This document shows positions 44,338 to 54,289 of a DNA stretch of 64,000 nt, in pieces. The DNA comes from an uncultured bacterium (GTDB lineage: Bacteria > Pseudomonadota > Alphaproteobacteria > Sphingomonadales > Sphingomonadaceae). The stretch is from the NCBI GenBank assembly GCA_942636505.2, contig CALOGB020000221.1:124001-188000 (forward strand). Reading direction: 5' to 3'. Numbering within the stretch: the stretch's first letter is position 1; every line of letters starts with the position of its first letter. Position numbers and translations under genes: made by a program. The notes beneath the pieces are model-generated. The model was not told the origin of the DNA. It saw only the letters and a list, made by a program, of their open reading frames with translations, and ran no database searches.

Positions 44338-44880
44338 TTACGCCGACACTGGCCGCAAGAGCGTCAGCCGCGCCTTACCGTGCACGCGCGTGGCGTCGAC
44401 CTCGAAGCCTGCCAGTTCGACGACCTCGGCCTTTGCCGTCTCCAGGCTGATCCACGTCGCCGGTCCGACCCAACCGAGCCGCGACAGCTTGTCGAGCGCG
44501 ACCAGTCCGGCACCGGTGTTGTAGGGCGGATCCATCAAAATCACGTCGAGCGGGGCGGGAGCGGGCCCGAGCGCCATCACCGACGTGGCGCGGACATCAC
44601 CGCGGATCTCCAGCTTGGCGAGGTTGGCCTTCAGCGCGTCGACCGCCAGCTTGTCCGATTCGACGAACATGCACGTCGCCGCGCCGCGCGAGAGTGCCTC
44701 GATCCCCAGCGCGCCCGAGCCTGCGAACAGATCGGCAACCGCCAACCCCTCAAAGCTTCCGACGCGACTGGTCAGCATCGAGAACAATGTCTCGCGCATC
44801 CGGTCCGCGGTGGGACGGGTGGTGTCACCCTTCGGTGCGGCGATCTGACGGCCGCGGTACAGTCCTGCGATGATCCGCAT
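44338..44880 (-). CDS. rsmD: 16S rRNA (guanine-966-N2) methyltransferase
   Basis: 180 residues. Transfers a methyl group from SAM to N2 of G966 in 16S rRNA, near the P site. SAM site DLFAGSGALGIEALSRGA (50-67); catalytic DPPYN (117-121); N-terminal MRIIAGLYRGRQIAAPKGDTTRPTADRMRETLF is the family signature. The ATG overlaps the rluB stop (TGATG arrangement), so the two rRNA-modifying enzymes are one unit. Confidence 0.95.
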   Translation of the reverse strand: MRIIAGLYRGRQIAAPKGDTTRPTADRMRETLFSMLTSRVGSFEGLAVADLFAGSGALGIEALSRGAATCMFVESDKLAVDALKANLAKLEIRGDVRATSVMALGPAPAPLDVILMDPPYNTGAGLVALDKLSRLGWVGPATWISLETAKAEVVELAGFEVDATRVHGKARLTLLRPVSA

Positions 44881-46460
44881 CAGCGCTTCCCTCCACGTGG
44901 TGCACGGGGCGGATGACCGCGCCCTCCCGACGGACCCTTCCCAGGTGGGGTAGGACGACTGCCGCGTTCAGGTCGCGCCGGACTCTCCGATCGCACCGGC
45001 CGTGGCTCGGCACCCGGACGCCCGCTGGCACTCCGCGCTGCGCGCTTGTCGAGCGAGCTGCGTCCCCGCGTATCGTCGGTCTGCGGACGGAAGCCCCGCG
45101 GTTGCTCCTGACGCTGCACCGTAGCGCCCGCACCGACGCGCGACGGCGCAGCGCGCTCCCGCGGTGGCTTGGCGGCGCGGAAATGCTTGATCTTGGGGCT
45201 CGTGCTCAGTTCCTCGCCGCGATCCGCACGCTCCTGCCGCACATACGGCTTGGACGTCTCGCCACTCGTCGGCCGCGCATGATGCGTTCCCGTCGGCCGC
45301 GCGGCGTTGCGCGTATCGGGCCGCGCCCAGGGATCGTTGACGTCGCCGCGCTGCATCGCTGCGGTCGGACGGATCCGCTCCGGACGGGCCGGTCGCGAAG
45401 GCCGATCGGTCGGTACCGCGCCGCTCGAAAAGCCAGAGCTTGCAGGTGCAGCATACGGACTGCGAACCGGCGTACGCGCACCAACAGCAGGCCGCGCACC
45501 CGAAACCGGACGCGCACCCGGCGCCGGCCGTGCCGTCGCAGCAGGCCGCGGCGCATTGCTGCCCCGCTGGCTAGAGCGCGCGCCGATCCCGGCCCCCGCA
45601 CCGGCACTCGCGCTGATCCCGATGTTCGCACGCGCACCCGGACCCTCGGGCTTGCCTTTCGCCAGCTCCTTCTGGAACGCGACGACATCGTGCTGCAGCA
45701 CCTCGCCGATCTGCCCCGGTGCGAGATCGCCGAGCACGAACGGGCCATAGCGCGTCCGGATCAGCCGCGAGACCTGCAACCCGAGATGCTCCAGCACGCG
45801 GCGGACTTCGCGGTTCTTGCCCTCGGTCAGGATCATCTCGATCCATACGTTGGCACCAGTGCGCCGCTCGATATTCGCATTGATCGAGCCGTAGCGCACG
45901 CCCTCGATCTCGATCCCCTCAATCAGTTCCTCGAGCTGCGGCTGCGTGATGTTGCCGTATGCGCGTGCGCGATAGGCGCGCTCGACACCCGTTGCGGGCA
46001 GTTCGAGCTGGCGCTTGAGACCGCCATCGGTGGTCATCAGCAACAGCCCCTCGGTGTTGAGATCGAGCCGCCCGACCGGCACCAGCCGCGGCAGACCCTG
46101 CGGCAGGCGGTCGTAGATCGTCGTACGGCCGGCGGGATCGCGCTCGGTGACGAGCAGCCCGGTCGGCTTGTGATACAGGAACAGCCGAGCCGAACTGGGT
46201 GCCTCGACCGGGTCGCCGTCGACCGTCACGCCGTTGAGGTTGCGCAGGATCGTCGCCGGCGTGTCGAGAATGCTGCCGTTGAGCGCGACGCGGCCCTCGG
46301 CGATCATCCGCTCGATATCGCGGCGCGAGGCGATCCCGGCGCGGGCGAGCAGCTTGGCGATACGGTCGCCCTTGATCGGTGCGGCCGGCGTTTCGGGGGA
46401 GGCTGCGGGCGCGTCGTTCGACGGGCTGGCAGTCGGGTTATCGTCTTTTGAAGTCGTCAT
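44880..46460 (-). CDS. rluB: 23S rRNA pseudouridine synthase RluB-like, with long basic tail
   Basis: 526 residues, against about 290 in E. coli RluB. S4 domain at 32-75 (DRIAKLLARAGIASRRDIERMIAEGRVALNG). Catalytic domain with Asp133 in GRLDLNTEGLLLMTTDG; VERAYRARAYG and EGKNREVRRVLEHLGLQVSRLIRTRYGPF complete it. From about residue 275 onward there are 250 residues of Pro/Arg/Ala/Gly/Ser low complexity (GARPVSGARPAVGAR, RPSRPARPERIRP). The core should isomerise U2605-type positions of 23S rRNA; the tail is probably disordered RNA-binding sequence. Confidence 0.9.
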   Translation of the reverse strand: MTTSKDDNPTASPSNDAPAASPETPAAPIKGDRIAKLLARAGIASRRDIERMIAEGRVALNGSILDTPATILRNLNGVTVDGDPVEAPSSARLFLYHKPTGLLVTERDPAGRTTIYDRLPQGLPRLVPVGRLDLNTEGLLLMTTDGGLKRQLELPATGVERAYRARAYGNITQPQLEELIEGIEIEGVRYGSINANIERRTGANVWIEMILTEGKNREVRRVLEHLGLQVSRLIRTRYGPFVLGDLAPGQIGEVLQHDVVAFQKELAKGKPEGPGARANIGISASAGAGAGIGARSSQRGSNAPRPAATARPAPGARPVSGARPAVGARTPVRSPYAAPASSGFSSGAVPTDRPSRPARPERIRPTAAMQRGDVNDPWARPDTRNAARPTGTHHARPTSGETSKPYVRQERADRGEELSTSPKIKHFRAAKPPRERAAPSRVGAGATVQRQEQPRGFRPQTDDTRGRSSLDKRAARSASGRPGAEPRPVRSESPARPERGSRPTPPGKGPSGGRGHPPRAPRGGKR

Positions 46461-46580
46461 GGCGCGGCTGATACTATGGATCGGCGTCCAGCGCGAAAAT
46501 ATTTGCGACCGTTCGCCCGCAAGCGCGTTAGGACACGCGAGCGTAACGATCCTTCGTGCGCATCCGGGGGTCTTTCGGCG

Positions 46581-47012
46581 ATGTTGTTCGGGAAGAAGAA
46601 GCGGCAGATCGTCCGGCTCCTCGTGGTCGAGGACGAACCGCTCGTCGCGTTCGATACCGAATATTTCCTCACCGACGCGAAGTTCACGATCGTCGCGACG
46701 ATCGACCGGGTCGCTGAGGCCTTGCCGATCCTGGCGAGCGATACGGTGATCGATCTGGTGCTGGTCGACGTAAACCTCGCAGACGGCTCCGGCATCGACG
46801 TCGCACGCGCGGCACAGGCCCGCGGTGTGCCGGTGATGTTCGTGACCGGAAGCTGCCCGGTCGAGGCGACCACGCTCGCCGCGGGCTGCATGGCCAAGCC
46901 GTACATGCCGCGCGACCTGATTGCGGCGATCGAGGCGATCGAGGCGATGCTCGGTGGCCGCAAGCCGACGCGCGTACCGTCTGGCTTCACGTTGTTTCCG
47001 CAGGCGAGGTGA
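46581..47012 (+). CDS. Single-domain response regulator
   Basis: 143 residues: a basic start (MLFGKKKRQIVRL), then a receiver with VVEDEP, phospho-acceptor Asp63 (DLVLVDVNLADG), Thr89 in VMFVTG and Lys106 (MAKPYMP). No output domain. Such stand-alone receivers in Alphaproteobacteria often act in phosphorelays or the general stress response. Divergent from rluB; a longer in-frame start at 46476 overlaps the rluB promoter region and is not receiver-like. Confidence 0.85.
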   Translation: MLFGKKKRQIVRLLVVEDEPLVAFDTEYFLTDAKFTIVATIDRVAEALPILASDTVIDLVLVDVNLADGSGIDVARAAQARGVPVMFVTGSCPVEATTLAAGCMAKPYMPRDLIAAIEAIEAMLGGRKPTRVPSGFTLFPQAR

Positions 47013-47098
47013 CGTTTCCCCACGCTCCGTCGCCTGACGGGTAGCGCATCCACAATTTCCCGTTAGGGTCCGCGCAAGCGAGTGGGAGCGTAAGTGCG

Positions 47099-48430
47099 AT
47101 GAACGGAGCCGTAGGCAAGCGCTGGAGCGACGGCTTCCGGCCGTATGCGGAGAAGGCGCCGTTGGGCGCATTGGCGCTCGGCATATCCTCGGGCTTTCCG
47201 TATGCGATGATCGGCGCGACGCTGACGACGCGGCTTGCGGCCAGCGGTATCGACAAGAAGACGGTGACGGCGTTCAGCCTCGCCTTCCTCGTCTACAACC
47301 TGAAGTTCCTGTGGGCGTGGGTGGTCGATGGCGTTCGGCTGCCGATCATCGGGAGACTGGGCCAGCGCGTTTCCTGGCTGATCGTGACGGCCGCGCTTGT
47401 CGTCGCGGCGGTGATCAATCTTGCCTTGGTCGATCCTGCCGCGAGTATTGCAGCGACAGCGACCGCAGCGATCCTCGTCGGCGCAGCTGGCGCAACCTTC
47501 GACGTCGTAATCGACGCATTCCGCATCGAGACGCTCGAACCGAGGCAGTTGGGTGTCGGGTCGGGCATGAGCCAATATGGCTGGCGGATCGGCTCGGCAG
47601 GTTCGGGTGCGCTGGCGTTGGTGGTCGCCGAACGCGCCGGCTGGAACGCGGCCTATCTGGCGTGCGTCGTCTTTGCGTTGCCCGCGGTCCTGGCAGGCCT
47701 AGCGCTGGGCGAGCCCGAACGCCGCCGTCCGCCAATCGAACGCCGCGGTCTCGCCGAGGGCTTCCGCGCGATCTGGGGGCCGTTCGTCCAGTTCTTCTCG
47801 CGCGAAGGGGCGTTCATCGTCCTCGCCTTCATCCTGATTTTCAAGGTCGGCGACACGCTCGCCAATCTGACGCTGCGGCTGCTGTTCGACGACCTCGGCT
47901 TCACCGGCGACGAGATCGCGTTCTACGATGTCGGGATCGGCTTCATCGCCTATCTGGTGGGCATCTTCATCGGTGGCATCCTGTATGCGCGGATGGGAAT
48001 GAAGCGATCGGTGCTGCTGTCGCTGGTGCTGATGGGCGTCTCGAACCTGTCGTTCGCGGCGCTGGCGGCCGCCGGGCACTCGAACTTCGGCATGGCGGCG
48101 GCGATCGGCTTCGAGAATGCCTCCAGCGGCTTTGGTGGCGTCGTCGTGATCGCGTATTTCTCCGCGCTGTGCGATCTGCGCTTCACCGCAGCACAGTTCG
48201 CGCTGATCTCGGCGGCGGCAAGCATCGTCGGACGGATCGTCACCGGCACCACCGCCGGCGCGCTGATCGAGGCGTTCGGCTATGTCGATTTCTATCTACT
48301 GACGACCGCCCTCGCGCTGCCGGGCATCGTCCTGTTCTGGTGGATGAGCCGGTCGGGGATGATCGACCGCTCGATCGGCAGCGCGGGCGTCGAGGGTGAA
48401 GGCGACGCCCGCGCCGGTGATCCGGTCTAA
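47099..48430 (+). CDS. ampG: AmpG-like MFS permease
   Basis: 443 residues, 12 predicted membrane spans, matching the AmpG/acetyl-CoA transporter branch: LGALALGISSGFPYAMIGATLTTRLAASGIDKKTVTAFSL, FDVVIDAFRIETLEPRQLGVGSGMSQYGWRIG and the second-half GFGGVVVIAYFSALCDLRFTAAQFALISAAASIVGRI. AmpG imports GlcNAc-anhydroMurNAc peptides for cell-wall recycling and beta-lactamase control. No ampC/ampR is seen nearby, so the gene name is by homology only. Its 3' end overlaps the convergent gene at 48427 by 4 bases. Confidence 0.85.
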   Translation: MNGAVGKRWSDGFRPYAEKAPLGALALGISSGFPYAMIGATLTTRLAASGIDKKTVTAFSLAFLVYNLKFLWAWVVDGVRLPIIGRLGQRVSWLIVTAALVVAAVINLALVDPAASIAATATAAILVGAAGATFDVVIDAFRIETLEPRQLGVGSGMSQYGWRIGSAGSGALALVVAERAGWNAAYLACVVFALPAVLAGLALGEPERRRPPIERRGLAEGFRAIWGPFVQFFSREGAFIVLAFILIFKVGDTLANLTLRLLFDDLGFTGDEIAFYDVGIGFIAYLVGIFIGGILYARMGMKRSVLLSLVLMGVSNLSFAALAAAGHSNFGMAAAIGFENASSGFGGVVVIAYFSALCDLRFTAAQFALISAAASIVGRIVTGTTAGALIEAFGYVDFYLLTTALALPGIVLFWWMSRSGMIDRSIGSAGVEGEGDARAGDPV

Positions 48431-48903
48431 AGCGTGATCGGGCGCCCCTCGTCGGCGAAGGCGGCTGCGACCGCGGCGGCGCTGGCGAGGACGCCATCGA
48501 TGCGGCGGACGCCGAGCAGGTCGGCCATCAGATAGCGCGCGGTCTCGGGCGCGGTCTCGACGCGCGCGAGTACCGACAGCATCGCCGATTCCGCCGGCGT
48601 CATCCGTGCGCAGCAGCACGGGGCGATCGCGATCGTGCCAGCGGAAGTGCCGGCAAGGTCTGCCATCAGCGCTCTCAAGAGCACCAGCGGGCGACGGAAG
48701 CCTTGCCCGAACGCAGTGAACATCGTGTGCGAAGCGCGGGCGTCGGCGAGGCCGTGCGCGCCCATGCGCCGCATCGCGAACAAGGCGATTCGCGCGTTTT
48801 CACAAGTTGGTAGCGCATGAGGCAGCAGCGAGGTTGCGCTGGCGATGGTCTGTGTCGAGGCGGCCGTCGAGTTGTTCGTCGAATTGGGGCGGGTATCGGT
48901 CAT
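48427..48903 (-). CDS. Conserved-looking protein of unknown function with CCC motif
   Basis: 158 residues. The first 25 residues are Ser/Thr/Asn-rich. A compact helical domain follows: LPTCENARIALFAMRRMGAHGLADARASHTMFTAFGQGFRRPLVLLRALMADL, then APCCCARMTPAE, which could bind metal, and ETARYLMADLLGVRRIDGVLASAAAVAAAF. I believe similar proteins occur in other sphingomonads (a DUF6628-like group), but cannot verify that here. It is convergent with ampG. Confidence 0.65.
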   Translation of the reverse strand: MTDTRPNSTNNSTAASTQTIASATSLLPHALPTCENARIALFAMRRMGAHGLADARASHTMFTAFGQGFRRPLVLLRALMADLAGTSAGTIAIAPCCCARMTPAESAMLSVLARVETAPETARYLMADLLGVRRIDGVLASAAAVAAAFADEGRPITL

Positions 48904-48971
48904 TCACGCGACTCCGTGGTGGTGCCCACAAAGTCGCCTGTTGGTTATTGATAGTCAATAGCAATAAGGAC

Positions 48972-50291
48972 TCAGTCCGGCGGTTGGTCGTTTGCGGCGA
49001 GCACTTCACCGGCGAGGTAGAGCGATCCGGCGATCAGCACGAGTTGCGGCTGGTCGGTTTGTGCGGCGATCGAGTCTAGCGCTTCACTGGGCGTGGCGGC
49101 CGTTCCTGCGGTCTTTCCGAACGATCGGGCGAGCGTCGCAAGTTCTTCGGGCGCGCGATGGGCGTGGCCGGGGACGGGGATGGCGATGACGTGGCCGACC
49201 GAAGGCGACAGGATGCGGATCACGGCGTCCGCATCCTTGTTCGCGAGCATGCCGAGGATCAGCGTTACCGGGCGGCCCTTGGCGAGCGTCCCAAGCGCGC
49301 GCGCGACCGGTTGCGCGGCGTTGGGATTATGTGCGCCGTCGAGCCACAGCTCGCTGCCCTCGGGCAATCGCGCGAGCAGCGGGCCATCCGACAATCGCTG
49401 CATCCGCGCGGGCCAGTGCGCCCAGTCTGCGGCGGCGCGCATCGCCGCTTCGGGAAAGTGCAGCGCGCCCTGGTGACGGAGCATGGCGATCGCGAGCGCG
49501 AGGTTGCGCGACTGATGTGCGCCGACGAGCCGGGGGCGGTTGGTGACGATCGAAAAGCCGGTGTCCTCGTAGCGGACGGTCGAGCGTGCGGTTTCGCTGG
49601 TCCAGGCGGTGCCGCGGGCGAACACCGGCGCGCCGGCGGCATCGGCGACGCTTGCGATCTTCGCGTGGAGGGCCTTGGGATAGTCCATCGTGACCAGCGG
49701 CACGCCGGGCTTGGCGATGCCTGCCTTTTCGCCGGCGATCTCCAGCAGCGTGTCCCCGAGGAACGACTGATGGTCGATGCCGAGCGCGGCGATGCCGGTG
49801 ACGACCGGGTTGGGAATGACGTTGGTCGCATCGAGCCTGCCGCCGAGACCGACCTCGACGATCGTCGCGGCCGCGGGCGTGCGGGCGAAGGCGAGGAATG
49901 CGGCGGCGGTGGTGACTTCGAAGAAGCTCGCCTGGAGGTCGGCCGCGTGGTCGAGCACTTCCGACAGCAAGGCGGCGAGCAGGTCGTCTTCGATCAGCGA
50001 TCCTGCGAGGCGGATGCGTTCGTTGAAGCGGACGAGGTGCGGCGAGGAATAGACGTGCACGTTGTGACCGGCGGCTTCGATCGCGGCGCGGAGGAACGCG
50101 CAGGTCGAGCCCTTGCCGTTGGTGCCCGCGACGTGAAATACTGGGGGGAGGTTGAGGTGGGGGTCGCCGAGGCGGCCTAGCAGCGCGGAGATGCGTTCGA
50201 GGCCGAGGATGTCCGCGCCGGGCGACAGCGCGGTGAGGCGGTCGAGCTGGGCTTGCACTGCCGGGGACGAGGAAACGGCGTGGTCGGGCAT
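48972..50291 (-). CDS. folC: Bifunctional dihydrofolate synthase / folylpolyglutamate synthase
   Basis: 439 residues. Adds Glu to dihydropteroate and extends polyglutamate tails. Mur-ligase-type P-loop HVAGTNGKGSTCAFL, the omega loop after HLVRFNERIRL, FEVTTAAAFLAF, EVGLGGRLDATNVI, GIDHQSFLGDTLLEIAGEKAGIAKPGVP and DGAHNPNAAQPVARAL are all conserved. Separated from accD by a family-4 palindrome but in the usual alphaproteobacterial order accD-folC. The nucleoside start ATG (MPDHAVSSSPAV) is clear. Confidence 0.96.
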   Translation of the reverse strand: MPDHAVSSSPAVQAQLDRLTALSPGADILGLERISALLGRLGDPHLNLPPVFHVAGTNGKGSTCAFLRAAIEAAGHNVHVYSSPHLVRFNERIRLAGSLIEDDLLAALLSEVLDHAADLQASFFEVTTAAAFLAFARTPAAATIVEVGLGGRLDATNVIPNPVVTGIAALGIDHQSFLGDTLLEIAGEKAGIAKPGVPLVTMDYPKALHAKIASVADAAGAPVFARGTAWTSETARSTVRYEDTGFSIVTNRPRLVGAHQSRNLALAIAMLRHQGALHFPEAAMRAAADWAHWPARMQRLSDGPLLARLPEGSELWLDGAHNPNAAQPVARALGTLAKGRPVTLILGMLANKDADAVIRILSPSVGHVIAIPVPGHAHRAPEELATLARSFGKTAGTAATPSEALDSIAAQTDQPQLVLIAGSLYLAGEVLAANDQPPD

Positions 50292-50300
50292 TTTTCTAGG

Positions 50301-50406
50301 CTCCCTCTCCCCTCCGGGGAGAGGGCTGGGGTGAGGGGCTGTTCCGGGCGTAGCATTGCTTGGCCGCCCCTCACCCCGACCCTCTCCCCGGAGGGGAGAG
50401 GGAGTA
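50301..50406. repeat. Family-4 palindromic repeat
   Basis: CTCCCTCTCCCCTCCGGGGAGAGGG..GGGGTGAGGGGC and the inverse CCCCTCACCCCGACCCTCTCCCCGGAGGGGAGAGGGAG. It lies between accD and folC inside what is otherwise one leftward unit. Confidence 0.9.
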
Positions 50407-50412
50407 GGTTCG

Positions 50413-51264
50413 TTACGCGGCTTCGCGCGCGCTCAGGTAGCCGATGACCGTGCCGAGTTGCTCGCGGAGGTCCTTCCGGTGGACCACCATGTCGATCAGC
50501 CCATGCTCGAGATAATATTCGCTCGTCTGGAAATCCTCGGGCAGCTTCTCGCGGATCGTGCTCTCGATCACGCGGCGACCGGTGAAGGCAAGCGTCGCCT
50601 TGGGCTCGGCGATCTGCACGTCGCCGAGCATCGCGTACGCCGCCATCACGCCACCCGACGTCGGGTCGGTCAGCACGACGATATACGGCAGCCCGGCATC
50701 GTGGAGCATCTGGATCGCGACCGTGCTGCGCGGCATCTGCATCAGGCTGAGAATACCCTCCTGCATGCGTGCGCCCCCACTCGCGGTGAAGATCACGTAG
50801 GGCACGCGGTCCTCGATCGCCGCCTCGACACCGCGCACGAACGCCTCGCCGACGGCCAGGCCCATCGAGCCGCCCATGAAGCCGAAATCCTGCACGCCTA
50901 CGACGACGCGGTGGCCGTCGATCGCGCCGCGTGCGTTGATCAGCGCGTCCTGCTCGCTGTTATCCGTCCGTGCCGCCTTGAGGCGATCGGTGTAGCGCTT
51001 CTGATCGCGGAACTTGAGCGGATCCTCCGGCACTTTCGGCGCCGGCAGTTCCGAGCAGCTGCCCTCGTCGAACAGTTGCGCAAAACGGATCTTCGGCCCG
51101 ATGCGGTCGTGGTGATCGCATTTCGGGCAGACATACAGATTGTCCTCGAGCTCCTTGGTGAAGACCATCTGCCCGCAGCCCTTGCACTTGTGCCAGAGAT
51201 TCTCGGGCGTCTCGCGCTTCGCGACGAAGGGCAGGACGTTGCGGACGCTGTTGAGCCAGCTCAT
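50413..51264 (-). CDS. accD: Acetyl-CoA carboxylase carboxyltransferase subunit beta
   Basis: 283 residues. With AccA it moves the carboxyl group from biotin to acetyl-CoA, giving malonyl-CoA. The N-terminal zinc ribbon has Cys27, Cys30, Cys46 and Cys49 ([25 protein letters not shown]). The crotonase-like core shows [65 protein letters not shown] and [25 protein letters not shown] residues. ATG overlaps the trpA stop (ATGA), a common trpA-accD junction. Confidence 0.98.
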   Translation of the reverse strand: MSWLNSVRNVLPFVAKRETPENLWHKCKGCGQMVFTKELEDNLYVCPKCDHHDRIGPKIRFAQLFDEGSCSELPAPKVPEDPLKFRDQKRYTDRLKAARTDNSEQDALINARGAIDGHRVVVGVQDFGFMGGSMGLAVGEAFVRGVEAAIEDRVPYVIFTASGGARMQEGILSLMQMPRSTVAIQMLHDAGLPYIVVLTDPTSGGVMAAYAMLGDVQIAEPKATLAFTGRRVIESTIREKLPEDFQTSEYYLEHGLIDMVVHRKDLREQLGTVIGYLSAREAA

Positions 51265-52073
51265 GCGGGAACCTTTCGGGCCGAGGCGACGGCGTCGGCG
51301 AGGGACTTGATATAGGCGCGGACCGGTTCGGCCGCAGCGGCACCGTGCTGCGCGACCAGTTCGACGATGGCCGAGCCAACGACGACGCCGTCCGCAACGC
51401 GGGCGACGTCGGCGGCCTGCTCAGGGGTGCGGATGCCGAAGCCTACTGCGATCGGGATGTCGGTCTGGGCCTTCAGGCGAGCGACGGCATCCTCGATCGA
51501 GGATTGCTGCGCCTGCTGGAGCCCGGTGATTCCGGCGACCGAGACGTAATAGAGGAACCCGCTGGCGCCATCGAGCACGGTCGGCAGGCGGGCGGCGTCT
51601 GTGGTGGGGGTGGCGAGGCGGATGAGGTCGATTCCGGCGGCGCGCAACTGAGGGCCGAGCGCGTCGTCTTCCTCGGGCGGCACGTCGACGCAGATCACGC
51701 CGTCGACTCCGGCGTTGGCAGCCGCCTCGGCGAACCAGTCGGCGCCACGCCGGAGCATCGGGTTGCCATAGCCCATCAGCACCAGCGGCACGTCCGGATG
51801 CCGCGCGCGGAAGGCGGTGGCGGTCGCGAGGATGTCAGCGGTGCGCGTACCTTGCGCGAGGCTGCGGATGTTCGCCGCCTGGATCGCCGGGCCGTCGGCC
51901 ATTGGATCGGTAAACGGCATGCCGAGCTCGATCGCGTCCGCGCCGCCGGCGACGAGCGCGTCGAGAATCGGGCCGGTCGCCTCGGTGGTCGGATCACCCG
52001 CAGTGACGAACGCGACGAGCGCGGCGCGGCCGGCGGCTGCGGTGCGCGCGAAGGTGGCGGCGAGCCGGCTCAA
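51261..52073 (-). CDS. trpA: Tryptophan synthase alpha subunit
   Basis: 270 residues. Splits indole-3-glycerol phosphate to indole and glyceraldehyde 3-phosphate. The catalytic Glu ([23 protein letters not shown]) and Asp ([13 protein letters not shown]) are present, as is [15 protein letters not shown] favour the TTG at 52073 ([28 protein letters not shown]): it matches family N-termini and has GGAGGGGAG upstream. Starting at ATG 52106 would translate through a palindromic repeat. The ribosome site therefore comes from the repeat itself. Confidence 0.95.
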   Translation of the reverse strand: MSRLAATFARTAAAGRAALVAFVTAGDPTTEATGPILDALVAGGADAIELGMPFTDPMADGPAIQAANIRSLAQGTRTADILATATAFRARHPDVPLVLMGYGNPMLRRGADWFAEAAANAGVDGVICVDVPPEEDDALGPQLRAAGIDLIRLATPTTDAARLPTVLDGASGFLYYVSVAGITGLQQAQQSSIEDAVARLKAQTDIPIAVGFGIRTPEQAADVARVADGVVVGSAIVELVAQHGAAAAEPVRAYIKSLADAVASARKVPA

Positions 52074-52076
52074 AGC

Positions 52077-52172
52077 TCCCCTCCCGCTTGCGGGAGGGGC
52101 TGACATAGCCCCGAGTTCAAGGTCCGAGGAGCGAACAGGCCCTCCCCCGACCCCTCCCGCAAGCGGGAGGGG
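52077..52172. repeat. Palindromic repeat supplying the trpA ribosome site
   Basis: CCCCTCCCGCTTGCGGGAGGGG at one end and CCCCTCCCGCAAGCGGGAGGGG at the other, each self-complementary. It lies in the 112-bp trpB-trpA gap. Read leftward, the last GGGAGGGGAG stands about 8 bases before the TTG start of trpA. Confidence 0.9.
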
Positions 52173-52185
52173 AGCAGAAGTGCGA

Positions 52186-53427
<1,242 letters not shown>

Positions 53428-53481
53428 GACTGGGCGTTTAGCACTTCGTAAATCGCTGTCACCCCTTCCGTTTCCGCTAAA

Positions 53482-53588
53482 GACCACCCCGGCGGAGGCC
53501 GGGGCCCAATTGGGAAAGGCTTTTTGGCGAGCCGGATACTCCGTTACCTCGACCTTTCCAGTTGGGCCCCGGCCTTCGCCGGGGTGGT
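53482..53588. repeat. Palindromic repeat between trpF and trpB
   Basis: ACCACCCCGGCGGAGGCCGGGGCCCAATTGGGAAAGGC and its inverse CTTTCCAGTTGGGCCCCGGCCTTCGCCGGGGTGGT. The right arm ends right at the trpF stop codon (53590). Confidence 0.9.
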
Positions 53589-53589
53589 G

Positions 53590-54225
53590 CTAGCGCGTGG
53601 CAACCGCCTTCAGAAACGCCGCGATCTTGGCCTCATCCTTGGTGCCCGGTTCGCTTTCCACGCCCGAGGACACGTCGACGAGTTCCGCGCCGGTCCGCCG
53701 GATCGCCTCCGCCACGTTGGCCGGATCAAGCCCGCCCGAGAGTGCCCACGGCAGCGGATGCCTGAAGCCGTCGAGCAAATCCCAATCGAACCGCAAGCCC
53801 ATCCCGCCGGGGAGCGCCGCCGAGTCCGGCGTCTTCGCATCGTACAGGATGCGGTCGGCGACTCCGACGAAGCCGTGCGCCGCATCGAGATCGCCGCGCG
53901 TGCGAACCGCGACCGCGACCCAGGTCTCGATCCCGAACTTCGCGCGGATCGCGGCGACGCGTGGCGGAGACACTTTGTGGAGTTGCAGCACGTCGAGCGC
54001 GGCCGAGCCGACCGCCTGTTCGAGCATGTCGTCCTCAGGATCGACGAACACGCCGACCTTCGCCACATGCCGCGGTACGCGGGCGGCAAGCTCGACGGCT
54101 TTCGCGAACGTCACGTGGCGCGGCGAAGCGGGGAAGAACACGAACCCGACATGGCTCGCCCCGTGCTTGATCGCGGCGTCGAGCGTAGCGGGCGTGGAGA
54201 GGCCGCAGATCTTGGCGGTGGTCAT
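53590..54225 (-). CDS. trpF: Phosphoribosylanthranilate isomerase
   Basis: 211 residues from ATG 54225 (MTTAKICGLSTPATLDAAIKHGASHVGFVFFPASPRHV). Converts phosphoribosylanthranilate to CdRP in tryptophan synthesis, a TIM barrel. Catalytic Cys is Cys7 (KICGL) and the acid is in the FGIETWVAVAVRTRGDLDA-ILYDAK region; the phosphate loops are ALSGGLDPANVAEAI and DVSSGVESEPGTKDEAKI. Directly after a short family-3 repeat and pyrF. Confidence 0.96.
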   Translation of the reverse strand: MTTAKICGLSTPATLDAAIKHGASHVGFVFFPASPRHVTFAKAVELAARVPRHVAKVGVFVDPEDDMLEQAVGSAALDVLQLHKVSPPRVAAIRAKFGIETWVAVAVRTRGDLDAAHGFVGVADRILYDAKTPDSAALPGGMGLRFDWDLLDGFRHPLPWALSGGLDPANVAEAIRRTGAELVDVSSGVESEPGTKDEAKIAAFLKAVATR

Positions 54226-54251
54226 TCCGGGTCCTTGGGGAAGCAACACGT

Positions 54252-54283
54252 CCCGTCATCCTGACGAAAATCAGGATGACGGG
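54252..54283. repeat. Short family-3 palindromic repeat
   Basis: CCCGTCATCCTGACGAAAATCAGGATGACGGG folds as a 13-bp hairpin with a few central bases; a minimal relative of 12190-12279. It lies between pyrF and trpF. Confidence 0.8.
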
Positions 54284-54289
54284 GCGGGC

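Noticed and set aside
44913..46451. Long open frame antisense to rluB
   Set aside because: Arg/Pro-rich shadow of the low-complexity tail; rluB has a full catalytic domain and the correct overlap with rsmD.
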